Source: Mesorhizobium sp. (GTDB lineage Bacteria > Pseudomonadota > Alphaproteobacteria > Rhizobiales > Rhizobiaceae). From it: a stretch of DNA of 64,000 nucleotides. The stretch is taken from positions 1-64,000 of the forward strand of contig SAQL01000012.1 of assembly GCA_004020645.1 (NCBI GenBank), given 5' to 3'. Under the pieces are notes generated by a model that saw nothing but the letters and a program-made list of their open reading frames with translations, ran no database searches and was not told the DNA's origin. The translations under genes and the position numbers were made by a program. Position 1 is the stretch's first letter. Every line of letters starts with the position of its first letter. This document shows positions 16,359 to 24,873 of the stretch, piece after piece.

Positions 16359-17765
16359 TCAATCGGCCGCGTTATCCTGCATTGACGCCCGGACGAAATG
16401 CAGCGGCGCCTCGATCGTCCAGGTGACGCCTTGCTCGTGGAACTGCAGCCGCCCGCTGCCGCTGAGAGCTTGTGGCGCCACTCGCTCGAGGACGACCGCT
16501 CCGAAACCGCGCCCCCTGACTGCGTCCAGGATCGGCCCGTCCAACTCACGCCAGACCAGTCGAAAGGTGTCGGCGCCGTCGCCGGCAGGGATCACATTCC
16601 AATCGATTTCGACGCGTCCGCCGTTGCAGGACAGCGCTCCATGTTTTGCCGAATTGGTGGCGAGTTCGTGAAAGGCTATGCCGAGATACTGCACGGCATT
16701 CGGCTGCAGAATCAGCATTGGCCCGGTCATCGATACGCGGGACTGCGCTGCAAAGGCCTTGAGCTGTGCCTGGATGAGTTCGCCGACCGTGGCGCCGCGC
16801 CACTCGGCATTGACCAGGAGATCATGGGATTCCGAAAGCGCCGTGATGCGCTCCCGAACCTGCCCGAGAAAAGCCTCAGGTGTGCTCGTCAGCTTGCTGG
16901 TCTCGCGGATCATCGAGATGATGACCGAGAACTGGTTCTTCACCCTGTGGTTGACCTCGCGCATGAGCAGACGGATGCGCCGTTCGTTCTCCTTGAGGGA
17001 ACTGATGTCGCGCGCGATCTTGGAGGCGCCGACGACCCTCCCGATGGCGTCGCGGATCGGCGAGACGGTGAGCGAGACGGAAACGAGCGTGCCATCCTTG
17101 CGCAGGCGCATCGTCTCATAGGAGGGGACGCGTTCGCCGGCGCGGATGCGGCTGATGATCGAGACTTCCTCGTCGAGACGATCGGGCGGAATGAGCATCG
17201 TCACCGGCCGGCCGATCGCCTCGGCAGGCGTGTAGCCGAACAGGCGTTCTGCAGCGTCGTTCCAGCTGGTGATAATGCCATTCATGTCCTTCGAGACGAT
17301 GGCGTCCATCGACGACTCGACAATGGCGGCAAGACGCATGCGGGCTTCATCGCCCAGCGTCTGCGTGCGCAGGTCGAGCAGCGTGTTGATGGCACCGACA
17401 ACATTGCCCGCTTCGTCGCGAAGCAGGCGTGGGTGAGCCCTGAATGGGACGAGTTCGCCATCCGGCCGCTCCGCAATCGCTTGGTCCCAGGAGACATCCC
17501 GTCCTTCGCGCAGCGCCACGGCCATCGGACACTCGCCATGCGCCATATCCCGACCGTCCAGATGACGAAGCTTCCACGAGCCGCACCATAGGTCCCGACC
17601 GACAACAGGACGATGGCCCCAGAGCTCAGCTGCGGCTTCGTTGAAGAAGGTGATGCGTCCCTGTTCGTCGACGGTGTAGATGGCGACGGGCAGTGCCTGC
17701 ATCAGATCGGCAGTCGGATACCCCGGAACTCCGAGGCCGGTATCGGCTTGTTCAACGAAGTTCAC
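16359..17765 (-). CDS. HWE-family sensor histidine kinase with two PAS domains
   Basis: About 468 residues from a GTG at 17765. Two PAS domains (from the segment MQALPVAIYTVDEQGRITFFN, and from VESSMDAIVSKDMNGIITSWN) are followed by a HisKA_2/HWE core: the phospho-acceptor His in REVNHRVKNQFSVI, the N-box ELATNSAKHGAL, and the diagnostic W-x-E in RLVWRELDG. No membrane segment is seen, so it senses a cytosolic cue, possibly light, redox or a ligand bound by PAS. HWE/HisKA_2 kinases often feed PhyR in the general stress response. The frame continues to 17927 through a repeat, but the EcfG-like promoter at 17803-17828 argues for a start at 17765 or at 17702. Confidence 0.85.
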   Translation of the reverse strand: MNFVEQADTGLGVPGYPTADLMQALPVAIYTVDEQGRITFFNEAAAELWGHRPVVGRDLWCGSWKLRHLDGRDMAHGECPMAVALREGRDVSWDQAIAERPDGELVPFRAHPRLLRDEAGNVVGAINTLLDLRTQTLGDEARMRLAAIVESSMDAIVSKDMNGIITSWNDAAERLFGYTPAEAIGRPVTMLIPPDRLDEEVSIISRIRAGERVPSYETMRLRKDGTLVSVSLTVSPIRDAIGRVVGASKIARDISSLKENERRIRLLMREVNHRVKNQFSVIISMIRETSKLTSTPEAFLGQVRERITALSESHDLLVNAEWRGATVGELIQAQLKAFAAQSRVSMTGPMLILQPNAVQYLGIAFHELATNSAKHGALSCNGGRVEIDWNVIPAGDGADTFRLVWRELDGPILDAVRGRGFGAVVLERVAPQALSGSGRLQFHEQGVTWTIEAPLHFVRASMQDNAAD

Positions 17766-17802
17766 GTGTGGGCGCCATTCTCGTGGATTTCTGCAGCGGA
17801 CA

Positions 17803-17828
17803 TAATGCCCTTGAGCGATTTCGGTTCC
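17803..17828 (-). promoter_or_regulatory. EcfG/RpoE2-like promoter for the HWE kinase
   Basis: GGAAC-N18-TT on the minus strand, about 40 bases before the GTG at 17765. It places the transcript start inside the longer open frame, which rules out the longest reading of the kinase gene. Confidence 0.5.
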
Positions 17829-17887
17829 GTCGGGACAATCACGTGCGCCCCTTGTCCGCAGCCGCGGCGACATTCCCGGACGAGGCC

Positions 17888-18041
17888 CTAAAGCGCGTCG
17901 CGTTCGACCGACCTCAACCGACCTCACGCGACGCGCTTTAGCTTGTTGTTTTCATGCATGTCGTTATCGCAAAACCGCTGCGCACCCTCGGGTCAGGCCC
18001 TGGGTCAGGCTCGGGGGCATGCTTTTCCGCGACATCCATTA
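17888..18041 (-). repeat. rhizobial palindromic intergenic repeat, copy C, with an internal insertion
   Basis: Inverted relative to copies A and B. The palindrome arms are 17888-17903 and 17926-17941; the loop is longer than in the others because a CGACCGACCT-like unit is partly duplicated. The conserved block continues to TCGCAAAACCGCTGCGCAC, is interrupted by about 35 bases containing two GGGTCAGGC units, then resumes as TTTTCCGCGACATCCATTA. Confidence 0.75.
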
Positions 18042-18090
18042 GAGCGACACCGGATCAACGCTGAAGTTTGTCCGCCTAATCGTGCGGGCC

Positions 18091-18255
18091 CTAAATGCGT
18101 CCGAGAAGGACCAGGATAATCACGATCAGCAGCACGAGACCCAGGCCGCCACCGCCATAATAGCCAGTGCCGTAGAACGGCCCGCCACCCAGACCGCTGA
18201 ACCCGCCAAGCAAGATAAGGATCAAAATGATGATGAGTATGGTCCCGAGGCTCAT
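18091..18255 (-). CDS. DUF3309 small membrane protein
   Basis: 54 residues: a first membrane helix (SLGTILIIILILILLGG), a glycine- and tyrosine-rich turn (FSGLGGGPFYGTGYYGGGG) and a second helix (LGLVLLIVIILVLLGRI). This is the DUF3309 pattern, a small stress-associated membrane protein of unknown function. The ATG at 18255 has GGGAGAG upstream and is preferred over 18288. An EcfG-like promoter lies at 18326-18351. Confidence 0.8.
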   Translation of the reverse strand: MSLGTILIIILILILLGGFSGLGGGPFYGTGYYGGGGLGLVLLIVIILVLLGRI

Positions 18256-18325
18256 GGTGGCTCTCCCATTCTTGCGCTGCCGCGCCATACAAGGGCACGT
18301 CCATGCGCCTGTTGATGACGGTATG

Positions 18326-18351
18326 AACTCCCAGAGTGGGCTTCCTGTTCC
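18326..18351 (-). promoter_or_regulatory. EcfG/RpoE2-like promoter for the DUF3309 gene
   Basis: GGAAC-N18-GTT on the minus strand, about 70 bases before the ATG. Confidence 0.6.
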
Positions 18352-18410
18352 ACCGGAAGTAGCATCGTTGTCGCTCGTCTAGCGGGAAAAGCCGATAGGC
18401 TCACGAGAAA

Positions 18411-18447
18411 GCCCGCCGGCCGGGAGCCAGCGGGCAACAGGCTTTTT
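18411..18447 (+). terminator. GC-rich hairpin with a T-run between divergent stress genes
   Basis: GCCCGC / GCGGGC arms (18411-18416 and 18430-18435) followed within 8 bases by five T residues. Its position between divergent genes is odd, so it may end an unrecognised short transcript. Confidence 0.35.
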
Positions 18448-18607
18448 CAGCCTCAAACCGCCTGGAGGGACAGGCGATCACAGCAAGAATGCGTGACGCG
18501 GCCCGAAGTTGCGGCGGTCAGCCAAAAAAGGCCGCAGCTACTGCTGCGGCGGTGAAATTTCCGCATCTTGCAGCGAGACCGTAGTCGCGGAATTTCAAGG
18601 CTGTGAG

Positions 18608-18632
18608 GGAACTCATGCGGACATGATCCGTT
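18608..18632 (+). promoter_or_regulatory. EcfG/RpoE2-like promoter for the first DUF2267 gene
   Basis: GGAAC-N17-GTT, about 45 bases before the GTG start at 18677. Confidence 0.65.
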
Positions 18633-18676
18633 CACGAGTAACTGTGCTCGGCGGACGTGACCGGGAGGACGGTGTA

Positions 18677-19177
18677 GTGAGCGCGACAGGCCTCGACGTC
18701 TTCGACAAGACGCTTCAGACCACCAACGTCTGGCTCAATGACCTGGTGGAGGAGCTCGGCCCAGACAGGCAGCTCTGCTGGACCGTGCTGTCGACGGTCC
18801 TGCAGATGCTGCGTGACCGGCTGCCTTTGGGACTAGCGGCGCATCTCGGCGCCGAACTGCCAGTTCTGGTGCGTGGCGCCTATTACGATCAGTTCGAGCC
18901 GGCAAGGCAGCCGAGCGATTGGGACTGGGACGAGTTTGTCATCGAAGTCACGGATCGCTTGTCCGATGCACGGCTCATGGATGCCAATGATGCGGTGCGT
19001 TCTGTCTTTGCCATGCTATCTCGGCATGTCTCGCGTGGTCTGGTCGCGAAAATCCAAGCCACTTTACCTGAAAAGCTGCGCACCATGTGGCGATCGGCCG
19101 AAGCGCGGATCGACCCACCGGACCATAGCGCTGTCCGGACCACTGCGCCAGGCGGTGCTCACAGTCAGACGGCCTGA
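18677..19177 (+). CDS. DUF2267 protein, paralogue 1
   Basis: 166 residues. The DUF2267 domain covers residues 1-140, starting SATGLDVFDKTLQTTNVWL and including LPVLVRGAYYDQFEPA and VFAMLSRHVSRGLVAKI. The start is a GTG with GGGAGG about 8 bases upstream; the same N-terminus with ATG in the paralogue at 24388 confirms it. Function unknown; the family is common in stress regulons. The tail after residue 145 is polar and not shared with the paralogue. Confidence 0.85.
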   Translation: MSATGLDVFDKTLQTTNVWLNDLVEELGPDRQLCWTVLSTVLQMLRDRLPLGLAAHLGAELPVLVRGAYYDQFEPARQPSDWDWDEFVIEVTDRLSDARLMDANDAVRSVFAMLSRHVSRGLVAKIQATLPEKLRTMWRSAEARIDPPDHSAVRTTAPGGAHSQTA

Positions 19178-19257
19178 TGATGTTCGGCGGCTCGGAGTTT
19201 TCATGCGAAAATGCGAGGCGCCACGCTGCAGGCTTCAACGAAGACGTGAATAATCAT

Positions 19258-19479
19258 TCACCTTCCTTGGCGTGCCGGTCGGGTGCCGCCGCCCTTCTTT
19301 TCCGGGTCGTGAGTATGGTGGCTGTCGCGTTCGCCTCCGCCGCCTGAGATCTTGCTGCGGCTGCGCAGATCGGAATCGGCTGGCGGCTTTTCTATCACCC
19401 GCGGCTCCTTGGCATTTTCGTGCGATGCGCCAGGACCGCCATGGCGGATGCTGGCGCGGGTCTTCTTCGACGTGGACAT
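19258..19479 (-). CDS. small hydrophilic protein, operon partner of the 60-residue protein
   Basis: 73 residues, rich in Arg, Lys, Gly and His and probably disordered (SKISGGGGERDSHHTHDPEKKGGG). No domain is recognised. It starts 8 bases after the stop of the upstream minus-strand gene (19488-19670), so the two form an operon under the EcfG-like promoter at 19694-19719. Short disordered proteins of this type are frequent in rhizobial general-stress regulons. Confidence 0.6.
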   Translation of the reverse strand: MSTSKKTRASIRHGGPGASHENAKEPRVIEKPPADSDLRSRSKISGGGGERDSHHTHDPEKKGGGTRPARQGR

Positions 19480-19487
19480 GAAATCAC

Positions 19488-19670
19488 CTAACGGTCCTGC
19501 TGGTAGCCTTGATGGGTCGTATTGACCCTCGTGTTGCCCTGCTGGCCCTGTTTGTCGGGATTTGGGGCGGAATGGCTGTGCTGCGTTTGGTCGACAGGAA
19601 CCGACTTCTTGTCGCCGGGACCCTTAGGGCTCTGATTCTCTGCCGGAACGGGTGGTGGTTTTGTGCTCAT
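19488..19670 (-). CDS. small hydrophilic stress-associated protein
   Basis: 60 residues, proline- and glutamine-rich, no Cys or Trp (MSTKPPPVPAENQSPKGPGD...QGNTRVNTTHQGYQQDR). Predicted to be disordered. AAAGGAGAACGTC precedes the ATG, a strong ribosome-binding site. It lies directly behind an EcfG-like promoter. No family is recognised. Confidence 0.65.
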   Translation of the reverse strand: MSTKPPPVPAENQSPKGPGDKKSVPVDQTQHSHSAPNPDKQGQQGNTRVNTTHQGYQQDR

Positions 19671-19693
19671 GACGTTCTCCTTTCATTAGCCAA

Positions 19694-19719
19694 AACAAGC
19701 AGGCCCCCGAGAAGGTTCC
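19694..19719 (-). promoter_or_regulatory. EcfG/RpoE2-like promoter for the two small proteins
   Basis: GGAAC-N18-GTT on the minus strand, about 25 bases before the ATG at 19670. Confidence 0.65.
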
Positions 19720-19852
19720 TGATAGGAATCGTGCGAGGAGCAAACTCCTAACATTGCCAATTCCGGCCTTGTCGGCGCGTCGCAGCGCAATAATCTTCTG
19801 TTAGGGCGTGGGCGCTTCGACCTATTGTTCGACCTATTGAAAGGAGCCGACC

Positions 19853-20284
19853 ATGAAACACCAAACACTCGACCAACTGCAGACAATTGCAAAAGTTGAG
19901 CCCTCGGCGACATACCCGACCATGTCTCGGTCGCAGCGGATCGAGCGTTGGGCAAAGCTTCTCGAACAAAATCCACGGCGTTGCCTCGGAGCGCTTTCAG
20001 GCACCGAATATCTCAGTCCTGAAGCTCGTGCCGTAGCGCGTGGCGCTGGGTCGCCGATTACCGTTGCCTATGAGGATCCGGTGCTGCGCGCCATGGGTCT
20101 GAAAGATGATACTTACGGTGAGGCAAAGCGCTTCTTCGAGCTAAGTGACTGGCAGTTGCACAACATCGTCTGTCACTGCCACGTTGGTGCTACGATGCAA
20201 GCGCGATGGGCTGCCGCCAGAGTCCGCCGGACAATTACCGGGAACAGACTTCTGGCTTGGCTGAGGGCAAGGCTTGTGCATTGA
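19853..20284 (+). CDS. conserved hypothetical protein
   Basis: 143 residues, soluble. A basic N-terminal part includes SRSQRIERWAKLLEQNPRRCLGAL, and the C-terminal part has a Cys-His pair in IVCHCHVGATMQARWAAARVR that could bind a metal. AAAGGAGCCGACC precedes the ATG. I do not recognise the family. It is divergent from the two small stress proteins. No exact EcfG-like motif was found upstream on the plus strand. Confidence 0.65.
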   Translation: MKHQTLDQLQTIAKVEPSATYPTMSRSQRIERWAKLLEQNPRRCLGALSGTEYLSPEARAVARGAGSPITVAYEDPVLRAMGLKDDTYGEAKRFFELSDWQLHNIVCHCHVGATMQARWAAARVRRTITGNRLLAWLRARLVH

Positions 20285-20312
20285 GGCCAGCCCAGAACGG
20301 TGACGACGAGTC

Positions 20313-20474
20313 TTGATCGTTCTCGTTAGCGGCTGGCCGCCAACTGCTGGTGGCATCGCCGGCAACGCAGTGGATCGTGGAGCCGATGCCGTGCTTTCAG
20401 AGCGGCCGGGTGAAGACCTCGTGCTCGCCCGGTCGGGGCTCATTGTCGGCGAAATTCGAGCGGATCCCATCTAG
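20313..20474 (+). CDS. possible short coding remnant
   Basis: A 53-codon frame (LIVLVSGWPPTAGGIAGNAV...) has protein-like composition and ends with TAG, but it lacks an ATG and a ribosome-binding site (only a TTG). It may be the end of a decayed gene. No family is recognised. Confidence 0.25.
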   Translation: MIVLVSGWPPTAGGIAGNAVDRGADAVLSERPGEDLVLARSGLIVGEIRADPI

Positions 20475-20559
20475 AGGGTGACCAGGATGAAGCTCGACTT
20501 CATGTGAACACGGCCCGCGCTCACACGATCCATACCACCACATGTGCATCGCTCTCGGA

Positions 20560-20584
20560 GGAACAATAGCCGGTTGTGGTTGTT
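20560..20584 (+). promoter_or_regulatory. EcfG/RpoE2-like promoter for YbhB paralogue 1
   Basis: GGAAC-N17-GTT, about 85 bases before the ATG at 20668. Confidence 0.6.
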
Positions 20585-20667
20585 GGGATCGTCTGATGGA
20601 AGAAGGCCGCTAACAGAGCGCCCAGCGCCTCTATTTCGACGAGTCTCGCCGAGCAAGGAAGAAAGTG

Positions 20668-21129
20668 ATGGCGTTCACTTTGACCAGTCCCGCCTTTCAG
20701 AACGGCCAGCCGATTCCGGATCGTCATGCCCGGCGCGGCGATAATCTCTCTCCGTTTCTGGAATGGAGCGATCCGCCGCCGGGCACTCAGAGCTACGTGC
20801 TCGTCATGGAAGATACGGATGCACAGTCACAGGCGTCCCGGCATTGGGTCGTCTACGACATCGGCGGAGACCGGCGTCATTTGGCCGAAGGGCGGAGTTC
20901 CAAAGCGCGAACCGAGGACCTGCCTCATGGCTTCAATGATTTCGGTAATCTTCACTACGATGGACCCGACCAGCATCCGGGCGGTAAGCCACACACCTAC
21001 CGCTTCAGGCTCGCGGCCCTTGGCATTGCCAATCTTCCCATCGGCCCGGAACCCGATGCCCTGGTCGTGTGGCAGGCTGCCCGTGAAAACATGTTGGGTG
21101 AGGCGGAATTAATCGGCACTTACGGATGA
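20668..21129 (+). CDS. YbhB/YbcL (PEBP) family protein, paralogue 1
   Basis: 153 residues. The phosphatidylethanolamine-binding-protein fold is indicated by SPAFQNGQPIPDRHARRGDNLSPFLEW near the N-terminus, VMEDTDA (the DPD-like loop), RHWVVYDI and a GFNDFGNLHYDGP segment that forms the ligand pocket. No signal peptide. Bacterial members have no established substrate. AGGA lies 9 bases before the ATG. A paralogue is at 24874. Confidence 0.85.
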   Translation: MAFTLTSPAFQNGQPIPDRHARRGDNLSPFLEWSDPPPGTQSYVLVMEDTDAQSQASRHWVVYDIGGDRRHLAEGRSSKARTEDLPHGFNDFGNLHYDGPDQHPGGKPHTYRFRLAALGIANLPIGPEPDALVVWQAARENMLGEAELIGTYG

Positions 21130-21266
21130 ATCAGCGCCAAGCAGCTTCGTTCTTCTGCTCGTAATGGCTGAAGGCGGTCCGCAGTCAGTTGCCCGTCGGC
21201 ACGGCTTGTCCGCAGAATTGGTTCACTTTGAACTTGAACATTCCGGAGAACTTCGAGCATCCGGGC

Positions 21267-22193
21267 TCAGGCGGCCACCTGAAGCACGATCTTGCCGCGC
21301 GTATGCTCTCTCTCCAGCCGTTCCTCGGCCTTAGCGACCTCCTCCAGAGGATAAGTTGCCTGCACGAACGGAGTTACCTTGCCGGCGTCAATGAGGCGGC
21401 TGATCCTCGCAAGCTGCGCCGCATTTGGCTCAGCCAGATAAGAAACGCCACGCGCCTGATGCAGGCGTGCCTGTTCGGCCGAGGGCTCAGAAACGGTGGA
21501 AACAAGTATCCCGCCGGGCTTCAGTACACTCCAGGAGCGGTCCTGTGTGTCGCCCGCGACCAGATCAAAAACCATATCGATGTCTTCGACCTCATCCTCG
21601 AAGCGCTGGTTCTTGTAGTCGACGGCCTGGTCGGCGCCAAGCTCGCGGACGAAATCGAAATCTTCGGCAGCAACGGTCGTCACGACAAATGCGCCCGCAG
21701 CCTTGGCAAACTGAATCGCCAGATGTCCGACACCGCCGGCGCCGCCATGGATGAGAACCCGCTGCCCGGATTTGAGGTCGCCATGGTCGAAAAGGCCCTG
21801 CCATGCTGTAGTCCCCGCAAGCGGCACGGCGGCGGCTTCCACATGGCTTAGACGTTCCGGTTTTGCCGCCGCTTCCGTCGCCTTGACCACGACGTATTCG
21901 GCGTTGCCACCGCGGTCGTTGCCAAGCATGGCATACATCGGATCGCCCTTCTTCAACGTATGCGCCCGCGTGCCGCACAGCTCCACCACGCCCGATACAT
22001 CGCGGCCGAGCGTAACGGGCAGATCCCCGCCCACCGAACCCTCGCGGGTCCTGTAGTCGACGGGATTGACGCTTGCTGCGCAGACCTTGAGCGTGACCTC
22101 GTCGTCACGGGGCTGTGGCATCGGGACTTCATCCAGCGACAGAACCTCTGGCCCGCCAAACCTATGAATACGGACTGCTTTTATCATCGCCAT
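21267..22193 (-). CDS. NADPH:quinone oxidoreductase-like MDR protein (zinc-independent)
   Basis: 308 residues. N-terminal GroES-like domain (KAVRIHRFGGPEVLSLDEV, SVNPVDYRTREG) and a Rossmann domain with VLIHGGAGGVGHLAIQFAKAAGA (the AxxGxxG-like motif) around residues 147-169. The zinc ligands of alcohol dehydrogenases are absent, which fits quinone reductases that protect against reactive quinones. The ATG at 22193 has AGGAGG upstream; the open frame to 22298 is not used. An EcfG-like promoter lies about 150 bases upstream. Confidence 0.88.
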   Translation of the reverse strand: MAMIKAVRIHRFGGPEVLSLDEVPMPQPRDDEVTLKVCAASVNPVDYRTREGSVGGDLPVTLGRDVSGVVELCGTRAHTLKKGDPMYAMLGNDRGGNAEYVVVKATEAAAKPERLSHVEAAAVPLAGTTAWQGLFDHGDLKSGQRVLIHGGAGGVGHLAIQFAKAAGAFVVTTVAAEDFDFVRELGADQAVDYKNQRFEDEVEDIDMVFDLVAGDTQDRSWSVLKPGGILVSTVSEPSAEQARLHQARGVSYLAEPNAAQLARISRLIDAGKVTPFVQATYPLEEVAKAEERLEREHTRGKIVLQVAA

Positions 22194-22349
22194 GGAGTTC
22201 CTCCTTGTTTCGCGGTCCAGCGCAGGTCTGGAAGCGGGACGAGCATCGGGTGAATGGGATACGCGGCGATCCTGGCATTCGAGCGCGGATTTCACCAAGC
22301 ACTGGGGCCATCATCTTTCACTTAATCCGCTTCAAAGCCTTGCCCATCA

Positions 22350-22374
22350 AACCGGATTGCGGGCTGGAAGTTCC
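22350..22374 (-). promoter_or_regulatory. EcfG/RpoE2-like promoter towards the quinone oxidoreductase
   Basis: GGAAC-N17-GTT on the minus strand. The leader to the ATG at 22193 would be about 150 bases, longer than for the other copies. Confidence 0.45.
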
Positions 22375-22479
22375 GATGAATTTCCGGGGTCGGGTCGTGG
22401 CATTCAAAGACCGTTCTCTCGGGCTCCACGAGAAACCTTGCGCAAAGTTCATCCCGTGACATTCCCGCAATCTCGTCAG

Positions 22480-22504
22480 GGAACTTTTCTGGAGGCATAT
22501 GGTT
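22480..22504 (+). promoter_or_regulatory. EcfG/RpoE2-like promoter for the 68-residue protein and htrA
   Basis: GGAAC-N17-GTT, about 48 bases before the ATG at 22552. Confidence 0.65.
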
Positions 22505-22551
22505 GGAGTGTGCGGCCGAAAGAATCCGGGCCTGTGCCAAGGAGGTTCGCC

Positions 22552-22758
22552 ATGAAGCTTCGTGAGTTGATGGACCAAGTGAAGGATATGCCGCCGGATA
22601 CTCTGGTCTGTACCGCCGAGATTGACGAGGCCTTTGCGGCCAATATTGCCGGCATAGAAACAGTAGAAAGTGCCCGGATCGAAAGTCGCAAGCCGGACGG
22701 CACCGAAGCCGTCGAACTCGCCAACGGGAACGACAAGGTTGTCGTAATCCGCTGGTGA
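22552..22758 (+). CDS. small acidic protein upstream of htrA
   Basis: 68 residues: MKLRELMDQVKDMPPDTLV... with a conserved-looking end DKVVVIRW. Soluble, acidic, no recognised domain. The start has a perfect AAGGAGG site. It ends 64 bases before the protease ATG, so the two probably share a transcript. The frame is open far upstream, but the strong site and promoter fix the start here. Confidence 0.7.
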   Translation: MKLRELMDQVKDMPPDTLVCTAEIDEAFAANIAGIETVESARIESRKPDGTEAVELANGNDKVVVIRW

Positions 22759-22822
22759 ACCGCTGGCTCATGCTGGAGCCGTCGCATGCTTGATCACTGA
22801 ACGCTGGAGGAGTCGCAGGCCA

Positions 22823-24229
22823 ATGTTTCCGGTATTGAACAAAAGACTCTGCGCCGGCCTGATTGCCGCAATTCTGATATTCCCAGCGGGCGGCCTTGCT
22901 CCGCTCGCAGCCCAGGAAATTCCGAACGACTTCACGGCGATCGTGCGCGAGAAAATTCCGGCCGTGGTCGCAATAACGACCAAACAGATTATCCAGGACC
23001 AGGCGACGCTGGATGACTTTTTTAGTCCTTTCGGTAGGCCCGGCCTCGGACCGGCGCAACCACAGGTGCGAGAGGCTCTCGGTTCCGGCTTTGTGATCAG
23101 CCCCGATGGGTACATCGTCACCAACAACCATGTCGTTGCCGATGCAAGCGAAATCCATGTCGTATTCTCCGACAAGCAGACTTTGCCTGCGCGGCTCGTC
23201 GGCCGGGATCCGGCAACCGACATCGCGGTGCTGAAGATCGACCCACGGCCCAACATGACAACGACCGCCTGGGGTGACTCCGATGCAGTACAACCCGGCG
23301 CATGGACGATCGCGATCGGCAGTCCGTTCGGGCTCGGTGGGACCGTCACCGTCGGCGTGCTTTCGGCCCGTTCGCGCGACATCAATGCCGGTCCCTACGA
23401 CGACTTTCTCCAGACCGACGCCTCAATCAATCGCGGCAATTCCGGCGGTCCCCTGTTCAATGCGCGCGGCGAAGTGATCGGGGTCAATACGGCCATCGTA
23501 TCTCCCACAGGTGGCAGCATAGGCATTGGCTTTGCGGTACCTTCCCGCACCGCCCGGAACATCGTCGACCAGTTGATCCGCACCGGCAGGATCGAGCGCG
23601 GCTTCATCGGGGTGCGTCTCCAGGAGATCACCCCGTCGATTGCCGAGGCGCTTGGAATAGCCGGCAGCAAGGGAGCGCTCGTGGCCTCGGTCGAGCCCGG
23701 CAGTCCGGCAGAGCAGGCAGGCATACAGGCGGGAGACGTGATTACGCGTTTTAACGGCAAGGACATCCAGAACGTCCACGATCTGACGCTCGCGGTTGCG
23801 AGCCGAAAGCCGGGGACAAAGACGACGCTGACAAGGAACCGCGGGGGCAGCCAACAGGAAATAGCTCTGACCGTCGGCCAGCGTGACGATGAGGAGGAAC
23901 AGACCGGTGCCGTTCCGGGACCGGAAGCGCCGGACCAACGGCTCGGACTGTCGCTCAGTCCCATCCCGGATGAGGCGCGCCAACAGCTTGGACTTCAGCC
24001 CGGCACCGCCGGGTTGTTCGTGCAAGAAGTGGCGCCGAACAGCCTCGCCGACCAAAACGGCCTCCGCGCGGGCGATGTGATCGTGTCAGCCAATAACCGG
24101 GATGTGACACAGCCATCGGATATACAAGAGGAGTGGACGAAATCCCGCCAGCAGAACAAGCCCATACTGTTCCGCATCAACAGGCAAGGGCAATCTCTTT
24201 TCGTTGCCGTGGCCATGGCCAAATCTTGA
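22823..24229 (+). CDS. DegP/HtrA-family periplasmic serine protease
   Basis: 468 residues. A signal peptide (residues 1-31, ending LAAQE) is followed by a trypsin-like protease domain with the triad His103 (TNNHVV), Asp133 (TDIAVLKI) and Ser207 (RGNSGGP), then two PDZ domains (about residues 250-350 and 375-465). It degrades or refolds damaged envelope proteins. The ATG at 22823 is preferred over 22790 because GAGGAG lies 11 bases upstream and the signal peptide begins there. The stop region contains a 16-base tandem duplication (GGCCAAATCTTGACGG) that repeats the stop codon. Confidence 0.92.
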   Translation: MFPVLNKRLCAGLIAAILIFPAGGLAPLAAQEIPNDFTAIVREKIPAVVAITTKQIIQDQATLDDFFSPFGRPGLGPAQPQVREALGSGFVISPDGYIVTNNHVVADASEIHVVFSDKQTLPARLVGRDPATDIAVLKIDPRPNMTTTAWGDSDAVQPGAWTIAIGSPFGLGGTVTVGVLSARSRDINAGPYDDFLQTDASINRGNSGGPLFNARGEVIGVNTAIVSPTGGSIGIGFAVPSRTARNIVDQLIRTGRIERGFIGVRLQEITPSIAEALGIAGSKGALVASVEPGSPAEQAGIQAGDVITRFNGKDIQNVHDLTLAVASRKPGTKTTLTRNRGGSQQEIALTVGQRDDEEEQTGAVPGPEAPDQRLGLSLSPIPDEARQQLGLQPGTAGLFVQEVAPNSLADQNGLRAGDVIVSANNRDVTQPSDIQEEWTKSRQQNKPILFRINRQGQSLFVAVAMAKS

Positions 24230-24321
24230 CGGGCCAAATCTTGACGGGAACGCGTTGAGCGTAAGCTTGGCCGAATAGGTCACACAGCTTCGCGAGAGAC
24301 GACATTTAGGCTTGGGAAACG

Positions 24322-24346
24322 GGAACAACAGCCGACCAAGGCCGTT
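24322..24346 (+). promoter_or_regulatory. EcfG/RpoE2-like promoter for DUF2267 paralogue 2 and YbhB paralogue 2
   Basis: GGAAC-N17-GTT with CGTTTCG at the -10 side, about 42 bases before the ATG at 24388. Confidence 0.7.
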
Positions 24347-24387
24347 TCGTCGAATGAGTCATTCAAACTGTTGAAAAGGAGGCTTCG

Positions 24388-24825
24388 ATGAGCGCCACCG
24401 GACTCGACGTATTCGACAAGACGCTGCAGACCACAAACATCTGGCTCGACGAGATCATGACCGAGCTGGGGCCGGATCGGCAGGTCGCATGGCATGTTCT
24501 TGGAGCGGTTCTCCACGCCCTGCGGGACCGCATGCAGCCGGATCTTGCAGCCCACCTCGGCTCGCAGCTGCCGATCCTCGTGCGCGGCGCCTATTACGAC
24601 CAATATCAGCCTTCCAAGACCCCTGAGAAGTTGCGATCGCTCGACGAGTTCCTGGCCAAGATCAAGGCGGAGCTGGAATTCACCCGACCGGTCGATTCCA
24701 AGGATGCATTCAGGGTCGTGTCCAAGGTGCTCGCTCACCATGTGGGAGAGGGGCAGATGACCAAGGTTTGGGAATCCTTGCCAGCAGAAATCAGGCGCGT
24801 CGCGGAAGCTCAGCAGGCGGCGTGA
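24388..24825 (+). CDS. DUF2267 protein, paralogue 2
   Basis: 145 residues, clearly homologous to the protein at 18677 over its whole length (SATGLDVFDKTLQTTNIWL, LPILVRGAYYDQYQP, KVLAHHVGEGQMTKVWESLP). The ATG has AAAGGAGG 7 bases upstream. It is followed after 48 bases by a YbhB-family gene and shares its EcfG-like promoter. Biochemical role unknown. Confidence 0.87.
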   Translation: MSATGLDVFDKTLQTTNIWLDEIMTELGPDRQVAWHVLGAVLHALRDRMQPDLAAHLGSQLPILVRGAYYDQYQPSKTPEKLRSLDEFLAKIKAELEFTRPVDSKDAFRVVSKVLAHHVGEGQMTKVWESLPAEIRRVAEAQQAA

Positions 24826-24873
24826 AACAGCGCACGGCAGTCTCGACCGTAACGCTTCTTTGAGGAAATAGAA

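Noticed and set aside
17766..17927. Longer N-terminus of the HWE kinase
   Set aside because: It runs through the palindromic repeat and upstream of the predicted transcription start, so it is probably not translated.
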